Source: Eubacterium sp. (lineage in GTDB: Bacteria; Bacillota; Clostridia; Lachnospirales; Lachnospiraceae). From it: DNA of 52,554 bases. The stretch is from positions 1 through 52,554 of the forward strand of contig JAFZRN010000016.1 in the NCBI GenBank assembly GCA_017619835.1, read 5' to 3'. This document shows, piece after piece, positions 1 through 7,743 of the stretch. Position 1 is the stretch's first letter; each line of letters opens with the position of its first letter. The notes under the pieces are model-generated. The model did not search any database. It had not been told where the DNA came from and saw nothing but the letters and a program-made list of their open reading frames with translations. The translations under genes and the position numbers were made by a program.

Positions 1-345
1 TGTATCTTCAATATCCATTTCAAATCTTAATATGCCACCATAATCCTCATACGGATATGCTGAACAATATTTCATCCTGTGAGACTGAGGTTGGTCCAAA
101 CCAAAATAAACATATTGAATTCCACTTCCGCCTTCTTCATCCGAAACCGGAATATTTATATATATCGTATCTCCTGCTGTTGCCGAATTTTTTCCTTCCG
201 GATAATCAATGGTTATATTGGTATAATCTATCACCGGAGGAGTTACATCTGCCGCCGCATTAACCACCCCTGCGCTCTTCGGCATAATTGCAAAAACCAT
301 CAATAATGCGATAGAAAATTCTATCAATTTTATCCTTATATTCAT
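1..345 (-). CDS. Secreted protein, N-terminal part only (cut by window edge)
   Basis: The reading frame starts at ATG 345 and stays open to base 1, giving 115 codons. A GGAGG ribosome binding site at 354-358 supports the start. The N-terminus (MNIRIKLIEF, then a hydrophobic stretch ending near VVNAAA) looks like a Sec signal peptide with an Ala-type cleavage site around residue 30. The following residues (VTPPVIDYTNITI, then SDEEGGSGIQYVYFG) resemble the beta-sandwich of bacterial Ig-like or surface-adhesin modules, in which a 'D..SGI..V' motif is common. The C-terminus and therefore the function lie outside the window. I recognise an exported protein but not a family. Confidence 0.75.
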   Translation of the reverse strand, partial: MNIRIKLIEFSIALLMVFAIMPKSAGVVNAAADVTPPVIDYTNITIDYPEGKNSATAGDTIYINIPVSDEEGGSGIQYVYFGLDQPQSHRMKYCSAYPYEDYGGILRFEMDIEDT

Positions 346-420
346 CTTTAATACCTCCACTGTTAACTATCAACAGATACCTACTTGCATTATATCAAGA
401 AGAACCGAATAATTGAAACA

Positions 421-459
421 AAAAAAAGAGCTTCCCGTCACATATAGGGAAACCCTTTT
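421..459 (-). terminator. Intrinsic terminator after the ABC-2 permease
   Basis: Read on the minus strand, an AAAAGGGTTTCCC arm pairs (with G-U wobbles) with GGGAAGCTCTTTT across a ten-base loop and is followed by seven Ts. It lies directly after the permease stop codon and separates that operon from the secreted-protein gene downstream. Confidence 0.7.
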
Positions 460-462
460 CGT

Positions 463-1260
463 TTACAGAGCCGATGATGATTCTTTCTCCAGCTTAATCA
501 CAACAATATAATAAGTAAGAATAAGAAGGAATATACTCATCAGCAGCGGTCCGACAACCAGTCCGAAATCACTGCCGCTTTCATAAACAAAAGTCAGCAT
601 ATATGTCGGAAGATATATTCCAACCGGAAGATAATTCATTATGTCCGGCACAAAGAGAACTGTTCCGAGAACAGATATCACTGCAACAACACTGCTCTTA
701 AAGTAAACCGATAGAAGCATCGTGAAGCAGAGGATGAAAAATAGATTCAGTCCATGGATCACTGCCAGAAAGAAAGCATTTCCAAAAGGCATGTTTCTCA
801 TCATAAATGTTTCGGCTGCCGCATAGTAGAATAAGTAACTTACAAAAACAGATGCCGCTGCAAGCGTACCGTAAACAAGACATTTACTTGTAACGATGGT
901 CCTCTTGGTGTAGCCCTGCTGAACCGGAAGAACCCATTTGCCATTCTTCCTTTCGTTCGGAAGTACAGCATGAGAAACCAGGATTATTATCAGCGAATAG
1001 AAGATACCGATATAATATGCAAATATCCCAAGGCTCTCTCTTACCATTCTCGGATAGAGAGTTCCCATCATATTTTCAAGCGAAACGATATCGATTCCGG
1101 GAAGCTCCACTTCAAGAAAGTCGGGCAGATCCGTAAACAGTGCGGTAAAAGCAAGGATCATCACTGCGATACCCAATCCGAGCACTACGAAGAGGATCAG
1201 CTTGCCGGTACGAAGAATCTCTTTTATATCCTTTTTTACAAGACACCTGAATTCACTCAT
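463..1260 (-). CDS. ABC-2 type transporter permease
   Basis: This 265-residue polytopic membrane protein has about six hydrophobic segments (first near residues 20-42, then around 80-100, 115-150, 165-190, 195-220 and 235-258). That fits the ABC-2 membrane subunit of an exporter. A GTG start at 1269 is possible, but the AGGAGG at 1271-1276 is ten bases from ATG 1260 and only one base from the GTG, so 1260 is chosen. The gene overlaps the end of the ATPase gene (stop at 1257), so the two subunits are translationally coupled. The exported substrate is not evident. The first cytoplasmic stretch (EFRCLVKKDIKEILRTGK) is typical of this permease class. Confidence 0.85.
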   Translation of the reverse strand: MSEFRCLVKKDIKEILRTGKLILFVVLGLGIAVMILAFTALFTDLPDFLEVELPGIDIVSLENMMGTLYPRMVRESLGIFAYYIGIFYSLIIILVSHAVLPNERKNGKWVLPVQQGYTKRTIVTSKCLVYGTLAAASVFVSYLFYYAAAETFMMRNMPFGNAFFLAVIHGLNLFFILCFTMLLSVYFKSSVVAVISVLGTVLFVPDIMNYLPVGIYLPTYMLTFVYESGSDFGLVVGPLLMSIFLLILTYYIVVIKLEKESSSAL

Positions 1261-2108
1261 CCCGAACACACCTCCTGAAAGATAGAATCAAGAGAATGCG
1301 CCGAACTGGTAATAGATGTTATCTCCTGCTTTTGTTCGGCAAGTCCCTGAAGTATGCTCTGCTGACTCGCCATCTTATCGTTTTCATCAAGTACGATCCT
1401 GATGGTAAGCGGGTCCATCACATACATAACAGGAGCATATTTATAAAGAGCATCCAGGTCCGGTTCTTCCTTAAAGCTTACAAGCAGCTCGGAGGTATTT
1501 TCTCTCTCAGCCGCAACATCGACTTCTCTTACGATAACACCACCATTTAAGAATCCGGCCTTGTCACAGATACTGTCCATATCTGCAAGTATATGAGTAG
1601 AAAGAATTATCGTCTTTCCTTTTTCCTTTAGCTTAAGAAGTATGTTCTTAACATCATTTCTTCCCGTCGGATCAAGCGCCGAAGTCGGTTCATCCAGAAG
1701 GATAACGTCGGGATCATTGACAAGCACTGCAGCGATTCCCATTCTCTGACGCATACCTCGGGACATGGTCTTTATCCTTACACCTTTAGGCAATCCGACT
1801 GTCTCAAGCAGCTCATCGCGACGCGCACTGTTTTCATCCTTAAGAAGAAAATCCAGATACTCATCACTGGTAAGATAATCATAAAAAGATGGAAGGTCCG
1901 GCAGATATCCGACCTTGGTCTTTCCACCGAAACTTACACTTCCCGCATCCGCACGAAGAAGACCGGACATGATATTCATGAGAGTGGTCTTGCCCGCTCC
2001 GTTTCTTCCTATCAGTCCGTATATACTGCCTTCTTCGGCTTCGAAGCTTACGCCTCGAAGCACTTCATTGAAGGAATATTTCTTTTTGATATCTTTTACT
2101 TTTACCAT
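1257..2108 (-). CDS. ABC transporter ATP-binding protein (ABC-2 exporter)
   Basis: A 283-residue nucleotide-binding domain. Walker A is GRNGAGKTT (residues 34-42), the signature is degenerate (MSRGMRQRM, 115-123, instead of LSGGQ), Walker B is DVILLDEP (134-141), and the switch histidine is in LSTHI near 172. The short C-terminal extension (about 205-283) is usual for CcmA/YhcG-type ATPases that pair with ABC-2 permeases. The start codon overlaps the stop of the upstream lipoprotein (TAATG, one shared base), and the permease follows with a short overlap. The lipoprotein, ATPase and permease therefore form one operon, and the lipoprotein may be an accessory of the exporter. The substrate is unknown. 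Confidence 0.92.
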   Translation of the reverse strand: MVKVKDIKKKYSFNEVLRGVSFEAEEGSIYGLIGRNGAGKTTLMNIMSGLLRADAGSVSFGGKTKVGYLPDLPSFYDYLTSDEYLDFLLKDENSARRDELLETVGLPKGVRIKTMSRGMRQRMGIAAVLVNDPDVILLDEPTSALDPTGRNDVKNILLKLKEKGKTIILSTHILADMDSICDKAGFLNGGVIVREVDVAAERENTSELLVSFKEEPDLDALYKYAPVMYVMDPLTIRIVLDENDKMASQQSILQGLAEQKQEITSITSSAHSLDSIFQEVCSG

Positions 2109-3898
2109 TACTCTTCAGCTTTTAATACTTCTATTATACGTTCTTCGCCTATAAAATCTGGAAAAAACGAATCTGTATTTTCTTTCTTCACCTCAAATCT
2201 AATCAGACTTCCGTCTTCAAGTACACAATCTGCAAATGTCTCATTATCACATCGAAATACTTTTAATTTCATTCCTGCGGGAATCGTTTTTTTCTCACCA
2301 ACATTGCCCGCCTCATCTACTTCTTTTGCAGTAATGTCTGTAATTGTAGAGATTTCCTTACAAGACATTTCTGAAACAGCATAATATTCTTCGAGTTCAT
2401 TAACCTGACCATCAGTTCCTATCTTAGCTGTCTTAATTCCACCAAAGACCTGAGCAAAATATAAAGTATCACAACAATAAAAATGATCCGGATTATAGAG
2501 ACAGCCATTTCGATATATATTTATATGCGATTCTAAATCACGATCCATATGGTAATCATTTAAGTGATCATTTACATTGAAACTGAATCCTCCACCAAAT
2601 ACATCGACATATGTAACTTCAGAACCGGAAATCTTATAGACCCCATAACTAATTATATCACTTGCTCCAGTTCTTTCAACATACATATAGTAATCATTAC
2701 CATTCTTTATAAACGTACTAACATTATTGGTATTAAATTCATCATACTTAAAAGAATATTTTTTATCATTTACATAAATGTTGATTCCCATGACATCATA
2801 ATAGTTTTCATTTTCATAATCGTAATCATTTTCCCAATATATATGATCAGATTTTCCGTCACCGTTAACATCTATATATGCCTCTGGGAGAGTAACAGCC
2901 CAGCTGTCGGTATCTGCTGTATACTTATCAGTAAATAGTTCGGGATTATCTAGATATGTTACTGTTATCTCATGTGCATTCATATCATAAGTCCCAAAAT
3001 TGTAAGGGTTAAAGAAAACTGTAATCCCATTAGGAATCATGACCCAGCAAAAATCATCCTCATTTTCTTTTATATATTCAGACACGATATAAGCAACATA
3101 GTCGTTATTCCTTAAGTCAGGATATTTCTTATTCAGCTTTTCATATATGGTCTCGATAAATTTATCTTCATCGGCAATCACACTCGATAGTTTGATCTCT
3201 TCACCTGTATTGGTATCCAGATTCACACCTTTAGAGCTGTAATATCCCTTAGTCTCGCCAATGACCGAATAATAGTTTTCTCTAAAACTGAATACCTGAT
3301 CATCAACTCTTGCCAGACAAATGTTTTTCTCATCCCTATACTCACTATCGTCACTTTTGTTCTTATTATCTATTAACTCGGAACAATCCGAATAAAACCT
3401 ATCTTTTGAATTCCCAGCACTTGTATTATATTTATCAATTGCTTCGGCAAGCTTGGGAAACGCTTTCTTGCCCTCATCATTTAATATCACTTTTTGATAC
3501 GAGTAATTAGCATACCTTTCTATATCTTCTTTTATTTCATGAGACTCCCAATAATCTTCAATACAGATATCAGCATCTTTAAGATGCTCAACCGGAGATA
3601 TCGGAGAAGCCTGAGAGATCTTGGGCCATATCGCTGCCCAGTCTATTTTCGCCGCCTCATTTTCATCCTCATTCTGTGCTTCAGATCCTTCTCCTTCATC
3701 CTTGGCTTCAGATGTTTCTTCTTGATCGGCACTTTCCGTAGCTTCCTCAGTTACGGTTACTTCAGTCGCCTCTTCCGTAGTAGCTTCTTCTGTTGGAACT
3801 TCGGCTTCCTTAACCTGACCGCATCCACTAAGTCCTGTAGCTGCGATCATTGCAGCCATTAATAAAGCAACTGTAGTTTTTCTTATTCTTTTTTTCAT
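2108..3898 (-). CDS. RsiV/DUF3298-like lipoprotein, paralog 1
   Basis: A 596-residue exported lipoprotein: basic N-terminus, hydrophobic core and an LSGC lipobox with the lipidated Cys at 26. A Glu/Thr-rich, low-complexity linker follows (about 30-90). The middle part (about 190-335) carries the pattern of the DUF3298/RsiV fold: a 'GVNLDTNTGEEIKLSSV' strand-turn and an 'FFNPYNFGTYDM' segment. Then comes one calcium-loop-like DVNGDGKSDH (about 342-351), and a C-terminal SH3-like stretch (LKVFRCDNETFADCVLEDG). It is one of three tandem paralogs. Its 35-bp leader upstream of the start is almost identical to that of paralog 2, and its stop overlaps the ABC ATPase start. RsiV in Bacillus binds lysozyme as an anti-sigma factor; no sigma factor is seen here, so that role is not claimed. 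Confidence 0.8.
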   Translation of the reverse strand: MKKRIRKTTVALLMAAMIAATGLSGCGQVKEAEVPTEEATTEEATEVTVTEEATESADQEETSEAKDEGEGSEAQNEDENEAAKIDWAAIWPKISQASPISPVEHLKDADICIEDYWESHEIKEDIERYANYSYQKVILNDEGKKAFPKLAEAIDKYNTSAGNSKDRFYSDCSELIDNKNKSDDSEYRDEKNICLARVDDQVFSFRENYYSVIGETKGYYSSKGVNLDTNTGEEIKLSSVIADEDKFIETIYEKLNKKYPDLRNNDYVAYIVSEYIKENEDDFCWVMIPNGITVFFNPYNFGTYDMNAHEITVTYLDNPELFTDKYTADTDSWAVTLPEAYIDVNGDGKSDHIYWENDYDYENENYYDVMGINIYVNDKKYSFKYDEFNTNNVSTFIKNGNDYYMYVERTGASDIISYGVYKISGSEVTYVDVFGGGFSFNVNDHLNDYHMDRDLESHINIYRNGCLYNPDHFYCCDTLYFAQVFGGIKTAKIGTDGQVNELEEYYAVSEMSCKEISTITDITAKEVDEAGNVGEKKTIPAGMKLKVFRCDNETFADCVLEDGSLIRFEVKKENTDSFFPDFIGEERIIEVLKAEE

Positions 3899-3959
3899 GT
3901 TTTTTCCCCTACCTTTTAACCTTCTGACATCATATTAAGTGACGTCTTAAATATATATA

Positions 3960-4030
3960 TCATTTAGCAATAATTGTCCCGTTTATTACTTCTTCTAACT
4001 CCTTTCCTACTATTTTACCGGGCCAATCTG
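3960..4030 (-). pseudogene. 3' remnant of a DUF3298-like lipoprotein gene
   Basis: A 23-codon piece, read on the minus strand from 4028, ends at TGA 3960-3962 and encodes DWPGKIVGKELEEVINGTII followed by Ala-Lys. The real C-terminus of paralog 3 (stop at 5976) reads DWPRKIDGKELEEVLDGTIF then Ala-Gly. About 55 of 63 bases match between 3968-4030 and the corresponding end of paralog 3. There is no start codon or upstream body, so this is the leftover tail of a lost gene copy. Confidence 0.8.
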
Positions 4031-4060
4031 CTTATTATACTCTCTATGTTATATCTGAAT
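4031..4060 (-). pseudogene. 5' remnant of the alcohol dehydrogenase gene
   Basis: On the minus strand the ribosome-binding region GGGTGTAAGAT is followed by ATTCAGATATAACAT. The intact alcohol dehydrogenase starts GGGGTGTAAG then ATGCAGACATTAACATATAT. The start codon is now ATT and the similarity ends after about 25-30 bases, where the lipoprotein tail begins. This is consistent with a deletion that fused the first codons of a second dehydrogenase copy to the last codons of a lipoprotein copy. The alignment is short, so confidence is moderate. Confidence 0.55.
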
Positions 4061-4115
4061 CTTACACCCTTTTTATATCTTATTAGCATATACAAAAAAT
4101 CAATTTGGCATCGCT

Positions 4116-4124
4116 ATTATATCA
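4116..4124 (-). promoter_or_regulatory. Extended -10 promoter for lipoprotein 1 and the ABC-2 pair
   Basis: The minus strand reads TGATATAAT, a TGn extended -10 with a perfect TATAAT. No good -35 is present: the position is occupied by the T-run of the preceding terminator. The corresponding site in the sister repeat (9005-9013) reads TGATACAAT. The transcript would cross the pseudogene scar as a roughly 210-nt leader before paralog 1. Confidence 0.65.
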
Positions 4125-4136
4125 TTAAGCCATACG

Positions 4137-4183
4137 AAAAAAGATGACAGATAAGATGAGATCATATCCCTCTCTGTCATCTC
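4137..4183 (-). terminator. Intrinsic terminator after lipoprotein paralog 2
   Basis: On the minus strand GATGACAG pairs with CTGTCATC, followed by TTTTTT. It sits just after the stop of paralog 2 at 4192. The same design recurs after thiZ (9023-9067). Confidence 0.75.
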
Positions 4184-4191
4184 CGTATTTA

Positions 4192-5922
4192 TCAATACTC
4201 TTCAGCTTCTAACACTTCCCAAAGACCTTTTCCATTTGTCATGTTGGGCCAATATGAATCCGAATCACTTTTCTCCATTTCTAGTCTAAACAGGCTTCCG
4301 TCTTCAAGAACACAGTCTGCAAATGTTTCATAATCGCTTCGGAATATTTTAAATATCACTCCTGATGGAAGGGTTTTTTCAGTTCCGACATTTTCTGCTT
4401 CATCTACCTCTTTTACATTAATATCTGTCTTGACAGTAATTTCCTTACTAGACTTTTCAGAAACAGTGAAATATTTATCGAGATTACTATACAGGCCGTC
4501 ATCCCCTATCTTAACTTTTTTTATTCCGTAAATGACTTGAACAAGAAATAGTGTGTGAGAAACATAAAAATGCTCTGGATCATAAATACAGCCTTTATAG
4601 ATTACTCCATCTTGTTCACCGACATATGTTACTTCTGAGCCGGATAGCTTATATACATATGTATAGACCATATCACTTGCTTGAGTCGTTTTTACATACA
4701 TATAGTAATCATTACAATTCTTTATGAACGTGCTGGCAATATCGTTACTATAATCATTATAATCAAAGGAATACTTTTTGTCATTTACATAAATGCTGAT
4801 TCCCGTAATATAAGAAGAATCTCCGCCGTCTTCATCTTCGTAGTCATCTTCCCAATAGATATGATCTGATTTTCCATCACCATTAACATCGATATAAGCC
4901 TCCTTTAGAGAGATAGCCCAATTTCCATTTTCAGCTGTATACTTATCAGTAAATAGTTCGGGATTATCAAGATAAGTTACTGATACCTCAAGTGGACCCA
5001 TTATTCTGGGTACAATGACACCCGGATTAAAGAAAATAGTAATTCCATAAGGCCGCATAACCCAGTATATATCTTCCTCATTTTCTCCCTTTATATAGTT
5101 TACCACTGAACTATCAGCATTGTCACTGTTCCCCCTTATGCCAGGATCCTGCTCATCCAGCTTTTCATATATAGTTTCGATAAGCTTATCCTCATCGGCA
5201 ATTACATCTGAAAATCTTATCATTTCTCCTGTATTAGGATCTAAATTTACACCTGAAGAAAAATATGTATCAATTGACTCGCCTTTGTAAGTGGAATAGA
5301 TTTCAACAAAGCTGAATACCTGATCATCGACCCTTGACAAAAGAACGTTTTTCTCACCGTTAAAAGTTTCATAATTATGCGATTTAATATACTTTTCTTT
5401 TCTCGCGTTGGTATGATTTTTCAAGAAAAACTTATTCTTTGATTCTCCCTTACCTAAATTATATTTATCAATTGTATCTGCAAGTTTTGGAAATGCCTTT
5501 CTGCTCGCATCATCTAAGATTATTTCCTGATATTTATAGGTAAGGAGAATATCCTCTCTATCATTTGAATTAACAAAATATCTATAATCTTCAATACAGA
5601 TATCAGCATCCTTAAGATGCTCAATTTCAGATGCCTGAGAAATATCAGGCCATATCGCTGCCCAGTCTATTTTCTCTGCCTCATTTTCATCATAATTCTG
5701 TGCTTCGGATTCTTCAGATTCCTCCTGAACTTCGGATGTTTCTTCCTGTTCGGAACTTTCTGTAGCTTCTTCAGTTACGGCTTCTTCTGTCACCTCTTCC
5801 TGAACAGTTTCTTCTGTTGGAATTTCGGTTTCCTCAACCTGTCCGCATCCTCCTAGTCCTGCAGCTATGATCATTGCAGCCATTATAAAAGCAACTGTAG
5901 ATCTTCTTATTCTGTTTTTCAT
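4192..5922 (-). CDS. RsiV/DUF3298-like lipoprotein, paralog 2
   Basis: A 576-residue lipoprotein with lipobox LGGC (Cys 26) and a Glu-rich linker (about 28-85). The mixed alpha/beta DUF3298-like middle includes GVNLDPNTGEMIRFSDV. It has one DVNGDGKSDH acidic loop near 345 and a C-terminal SH3-like segment (FKIFRSDYETFADCVLEDG). It shares its leader with paralog 1 and the N-terminal pattern RIRRSTVAFIMAAMI, so paralogs 1 and 2 are the closest pair at the 5' end. It lies 53 bases after paralog 3 and ends at a terminator, so it is probably the last gene of the dehydrogenase-lipoprotein operon. It is probably on the outer face of the membrane; the ligand is unknown. Confidence 0.8.
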   Translation of the reverse strand: MKNRIRRSTVAFIMAAMIIAAGLGGCGQVEETEIPTEETVQEEVTEEAVTEEATESSEQEETSEVQEESEESEAQNYDENEAEKIDWAAIWPDISQASEIEHLKDADICIEDYRYFVNSNDREDILLTYKYQEIILDDASRKAFPKLADTIDKYNLGKGESKNKFFLKNHTNARKEKYIKSHNYETFNGEKNVLLSRVDDQVFSFVEIYSTYKGESIDTYFSSGVNLDPNTGEMIRFSDVIADEDKLIETIYEKLDEQDPGIRGNSDNADSSVVNYIKGENEEDIYWVMRPYGITIFFNPGVIVPRIMGPLEVSVTYLDNPELFTDKYTAENGNWAISLKEAYIDVNGDGKSDHIYWEDDYEDEDGGDSSYITGISIYVNDKKYSFDYNDYSNDIASTFIKNCNDYYMYVKTTQASDMVYTYVYKLSGSEVTYVGEQDGVIYKGCIYDPEHFYVSHTLFLVQVIYGIKKVKIGDDGLYSNLDKYFTVSEKSSKEITVKTDINVKEVDEAENVGTEKTLPSGVIFKIFRSDYETFADCVLEDGSLFRLEMEKSDSDSYWPNMTNGKGLWEVLEAEEY

Positions 5923-5975
5923 GTTTTTCCCCTACCTTTTAACCTTCTGACATCATTAGATGTCTAATACTTCAC

Positions 5976-7715
5976 TTAACCTGCAAAAATTGTCCCGTCT
6001 AATACTTCTTCTAACTCCTTTCCATCAATTTTTCTGGGCCAATCTGATTTATCAACTTCTAACCTGAACAGACTGCCGTCCTCCAGCCTGCAATCCGCAA
6101 AGGTTTCGTCATCAGTTCTGAATACTTTGAACTTCTTTCCTACAGGAATTGTTTTCTCTTCGCCGACATTTCCTGCTTCATCTACATCTTTAACAGTAAG
6201 CTCGATCTTCGTGGTGAACTCCGGACTCACCTTTTCCGAAACATGATATAACTCATCCAACGCATGCGTTCTTCCGTCTTCACCTATCTCAAATGCTTTG
6301 ATACCACTGAAGGTGCTTAATAGATCAAGTCTGTAAGAAAGATAGAAGTGATTCGGATTATAGATTACTCCAATTCTATCGGTAAAAGAATTCGGCTCTG
6401 AATCATAATCATAGTCCATTTCGCTTGGCGAAACATTTCCAAAATACTCACCTATCTTTTTTGCCCCGTCAGCCGAAAGCTCATAAAAGTCTATCAGACG
6501 ATAATCATTTTCATGAACACCGATAACATACATGTAGTATTTGTCGTCATGCTTTATGATCAGGGAATCATTATCAAAACTGTTTTCCTCAAAAGTATAT
6601 TTGTTATCATTTATATAAATATTTGTAGCCGTAATCTCTGAATAGTTATAGTCCTCATGATATACGTAATCATTCTCCATATAAACATGATCGGACTTTC
6701 CGTCACCGTCAACATCGATCAAAGCTTCTTCTCTTGAGAGTACCCAGTCGCCGTTATCAGCCGTATATTTGTCGGAGAAAAGCTCGGGATCATCAAGATA
6801 TGTCAGCGTGATCGTCTGGGCGCCCAAAGCATAAGGTCCGAGACTGTAAGCATTGAAGAAAAGAGAGATTCCGTAAGGCATCATAGCCCAGCACATATCT
6901 TCTTTATACTCGCCCTTAATATACCTGTATACATTTTTATCCGCATCTTCGTAGTTTTCTCTCACTTCGGGATAATACTTATCCAGCTTCTCATAGATAG
7001 CCTCAATCAGCTTATCTTCATCTGTAATAACATCCGACAGCTTGATCTCTTCGCCAGTTTGGGTATCGATGTTCACACCAAAAGTTCCGGCATATCCATG
7101 AGCCCCGCCGGCGAAGGAATAATAGCTTTCAGTAAAGCTGAACACCTGATCATCGACTCTCGTCAGCTTGATCTTTTTTTCGTCGGTATATTCGTTGTTC
7201 TCCGAAACGAAGTAATCCGTGTTCTCAAACTGATACTTTGCCTCTTCAGCTAATTCCGCCATTGAATTTTCTTTAAAATCGTTGGCAGTTTCATTATATT
7301 TATCTATTGCTTCAGCAAGTTCTGGAAATGATTTCCTGCTCGCATCATCCATCATCACCTCATCATACGTGCAGGTGAGCAGTCTGGTCAGACCATCATC
7401 GGAATTAACATAGTGAGTATTTCTGCTTAACCAGATATCAGCATCCTTAAGATGAGCAACTGAAGTGTCCTGAGCGTCATCCACTGAGGAAGCATCTGCA
7501 TCAGCCTTGTCTCCGTCATCAGATCCGGCAGCATCATCCTGATCAGCTGCATCCTCTGCTTCCTCAACATCTGCATTATCTGCTGCCTCTTCCTGAACAG
7601 CTGCTTCGGTCGGAACCTCTGTTTCCTTAACTTGTCCGCATCCATTAAGTCCTGCTGCAGCGATCATGGCTGCAAACAAAATAGCAATTGATTTTTTCCT
7701 GATAGATTTTGTCAT
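5976..7715 (-). CDS. RsiV/DUF3298-like lipoprotein, paralog 3
   Basis: A 579-residue lipoprotein with lipobox LNGC (Cys 26) and an Ala/Asp/Glu-rich linker (about 30-85), unlike the Thr/Glu linkers of the other two. It gives the clearest DUF3298 match of the three: SYYSFAGGAHGYAG, then GVNIDTQTGEEIKLSDV, then NAYSLGPYALG, matching the 'PYA.G' core of the RsiV-type domain. DVDGDGKSDH (about 335) is a calcium-loop or FG-GAP-like turn. The C-terminus has the FKVFRTDDETFADCRLEDG segment. Its start has its own AAGGAGAG site. It lies 28 bases after the alcohol dehydrogenase, so they are probably co-transcribed. A degraded copy of its 3' end remains at 3960-4030. Confidence 0.82.
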   Translation of the reverse strand: MTKSIRKKSIAILFAAMIAAAGLNGCGQVKETEVPTEAAVQEEAADNADVEEAEDAADQDDAAGSDDGDKADADASSVDDAQDTSVAHLKDADIWLSRNTHYVNSDDGLTRLLTCTYDEVMMDDASRKSFPELAEAIDKYNETANDFKENSMAELAEEAKYQFENTDYFVSENNEYTDEKKIKLTRVDDQVFSFTESYYSFAGGAHGYAGTFGVNIDTQTGEEIKLSDVITDEDKLIEAIYEKLDKYYPEVRENYEDADKNVYRYIKGEYKEDMCWAMMPYGISLFFNAYSLGPYALGAQTITLTYLDDPELFSDKYTADNGDWVLSREEALIDVDGDGKSDHVYMENDYVYHEDYNYSEITATNIYINDNKYTFEENSFDNDSLIIKHDDKYYMYVIGVHENDYRLIDFYELSADGAKKIGEYFGNVSPSEMDYDYDSEPNSFTDRIGVIYNPNHFYLSYRLDLLSTFSGIKAFEIGEDGRTHALDELYHVSEKVSPEFTTKIELTVKDVDEAGNVGEEKTIPVGKKFKVFRTDDETFADCRLEDGSLFRLEVDKSDWPRKIDGKELEEVLDGTIFAG

Positions 7716-7743
7716 TTTTCTCTCCTTAACTTATCGGGAGGAA

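Larger units (their letters stand above)
4061..4190 (-). repeat. Terminator-promoter repeat, copy A (copy B at 8950-9069)
   Basis: About 120 bases here align with 8950-9069 at roughly 85 % identity by eye, including 'acaaaaaatcaattt', 'catcgctatt' and 'ccatacgaaaa'. Each copy holds an intrinsic terminator for the gene upstream and an extended -10 promoter for the operon downstream. It marks one edge of the duplicated dehydrogenase/lipoprotein block. Confidence 0.8.

Noticed and set aside
2108-3898. Anti-sigma factor RsiV
   Set aside because: No sigma factor gene is adjacent, and these proteins have a lipobox and extra C-terminal domains instead of the RsiV transmembrane layout.
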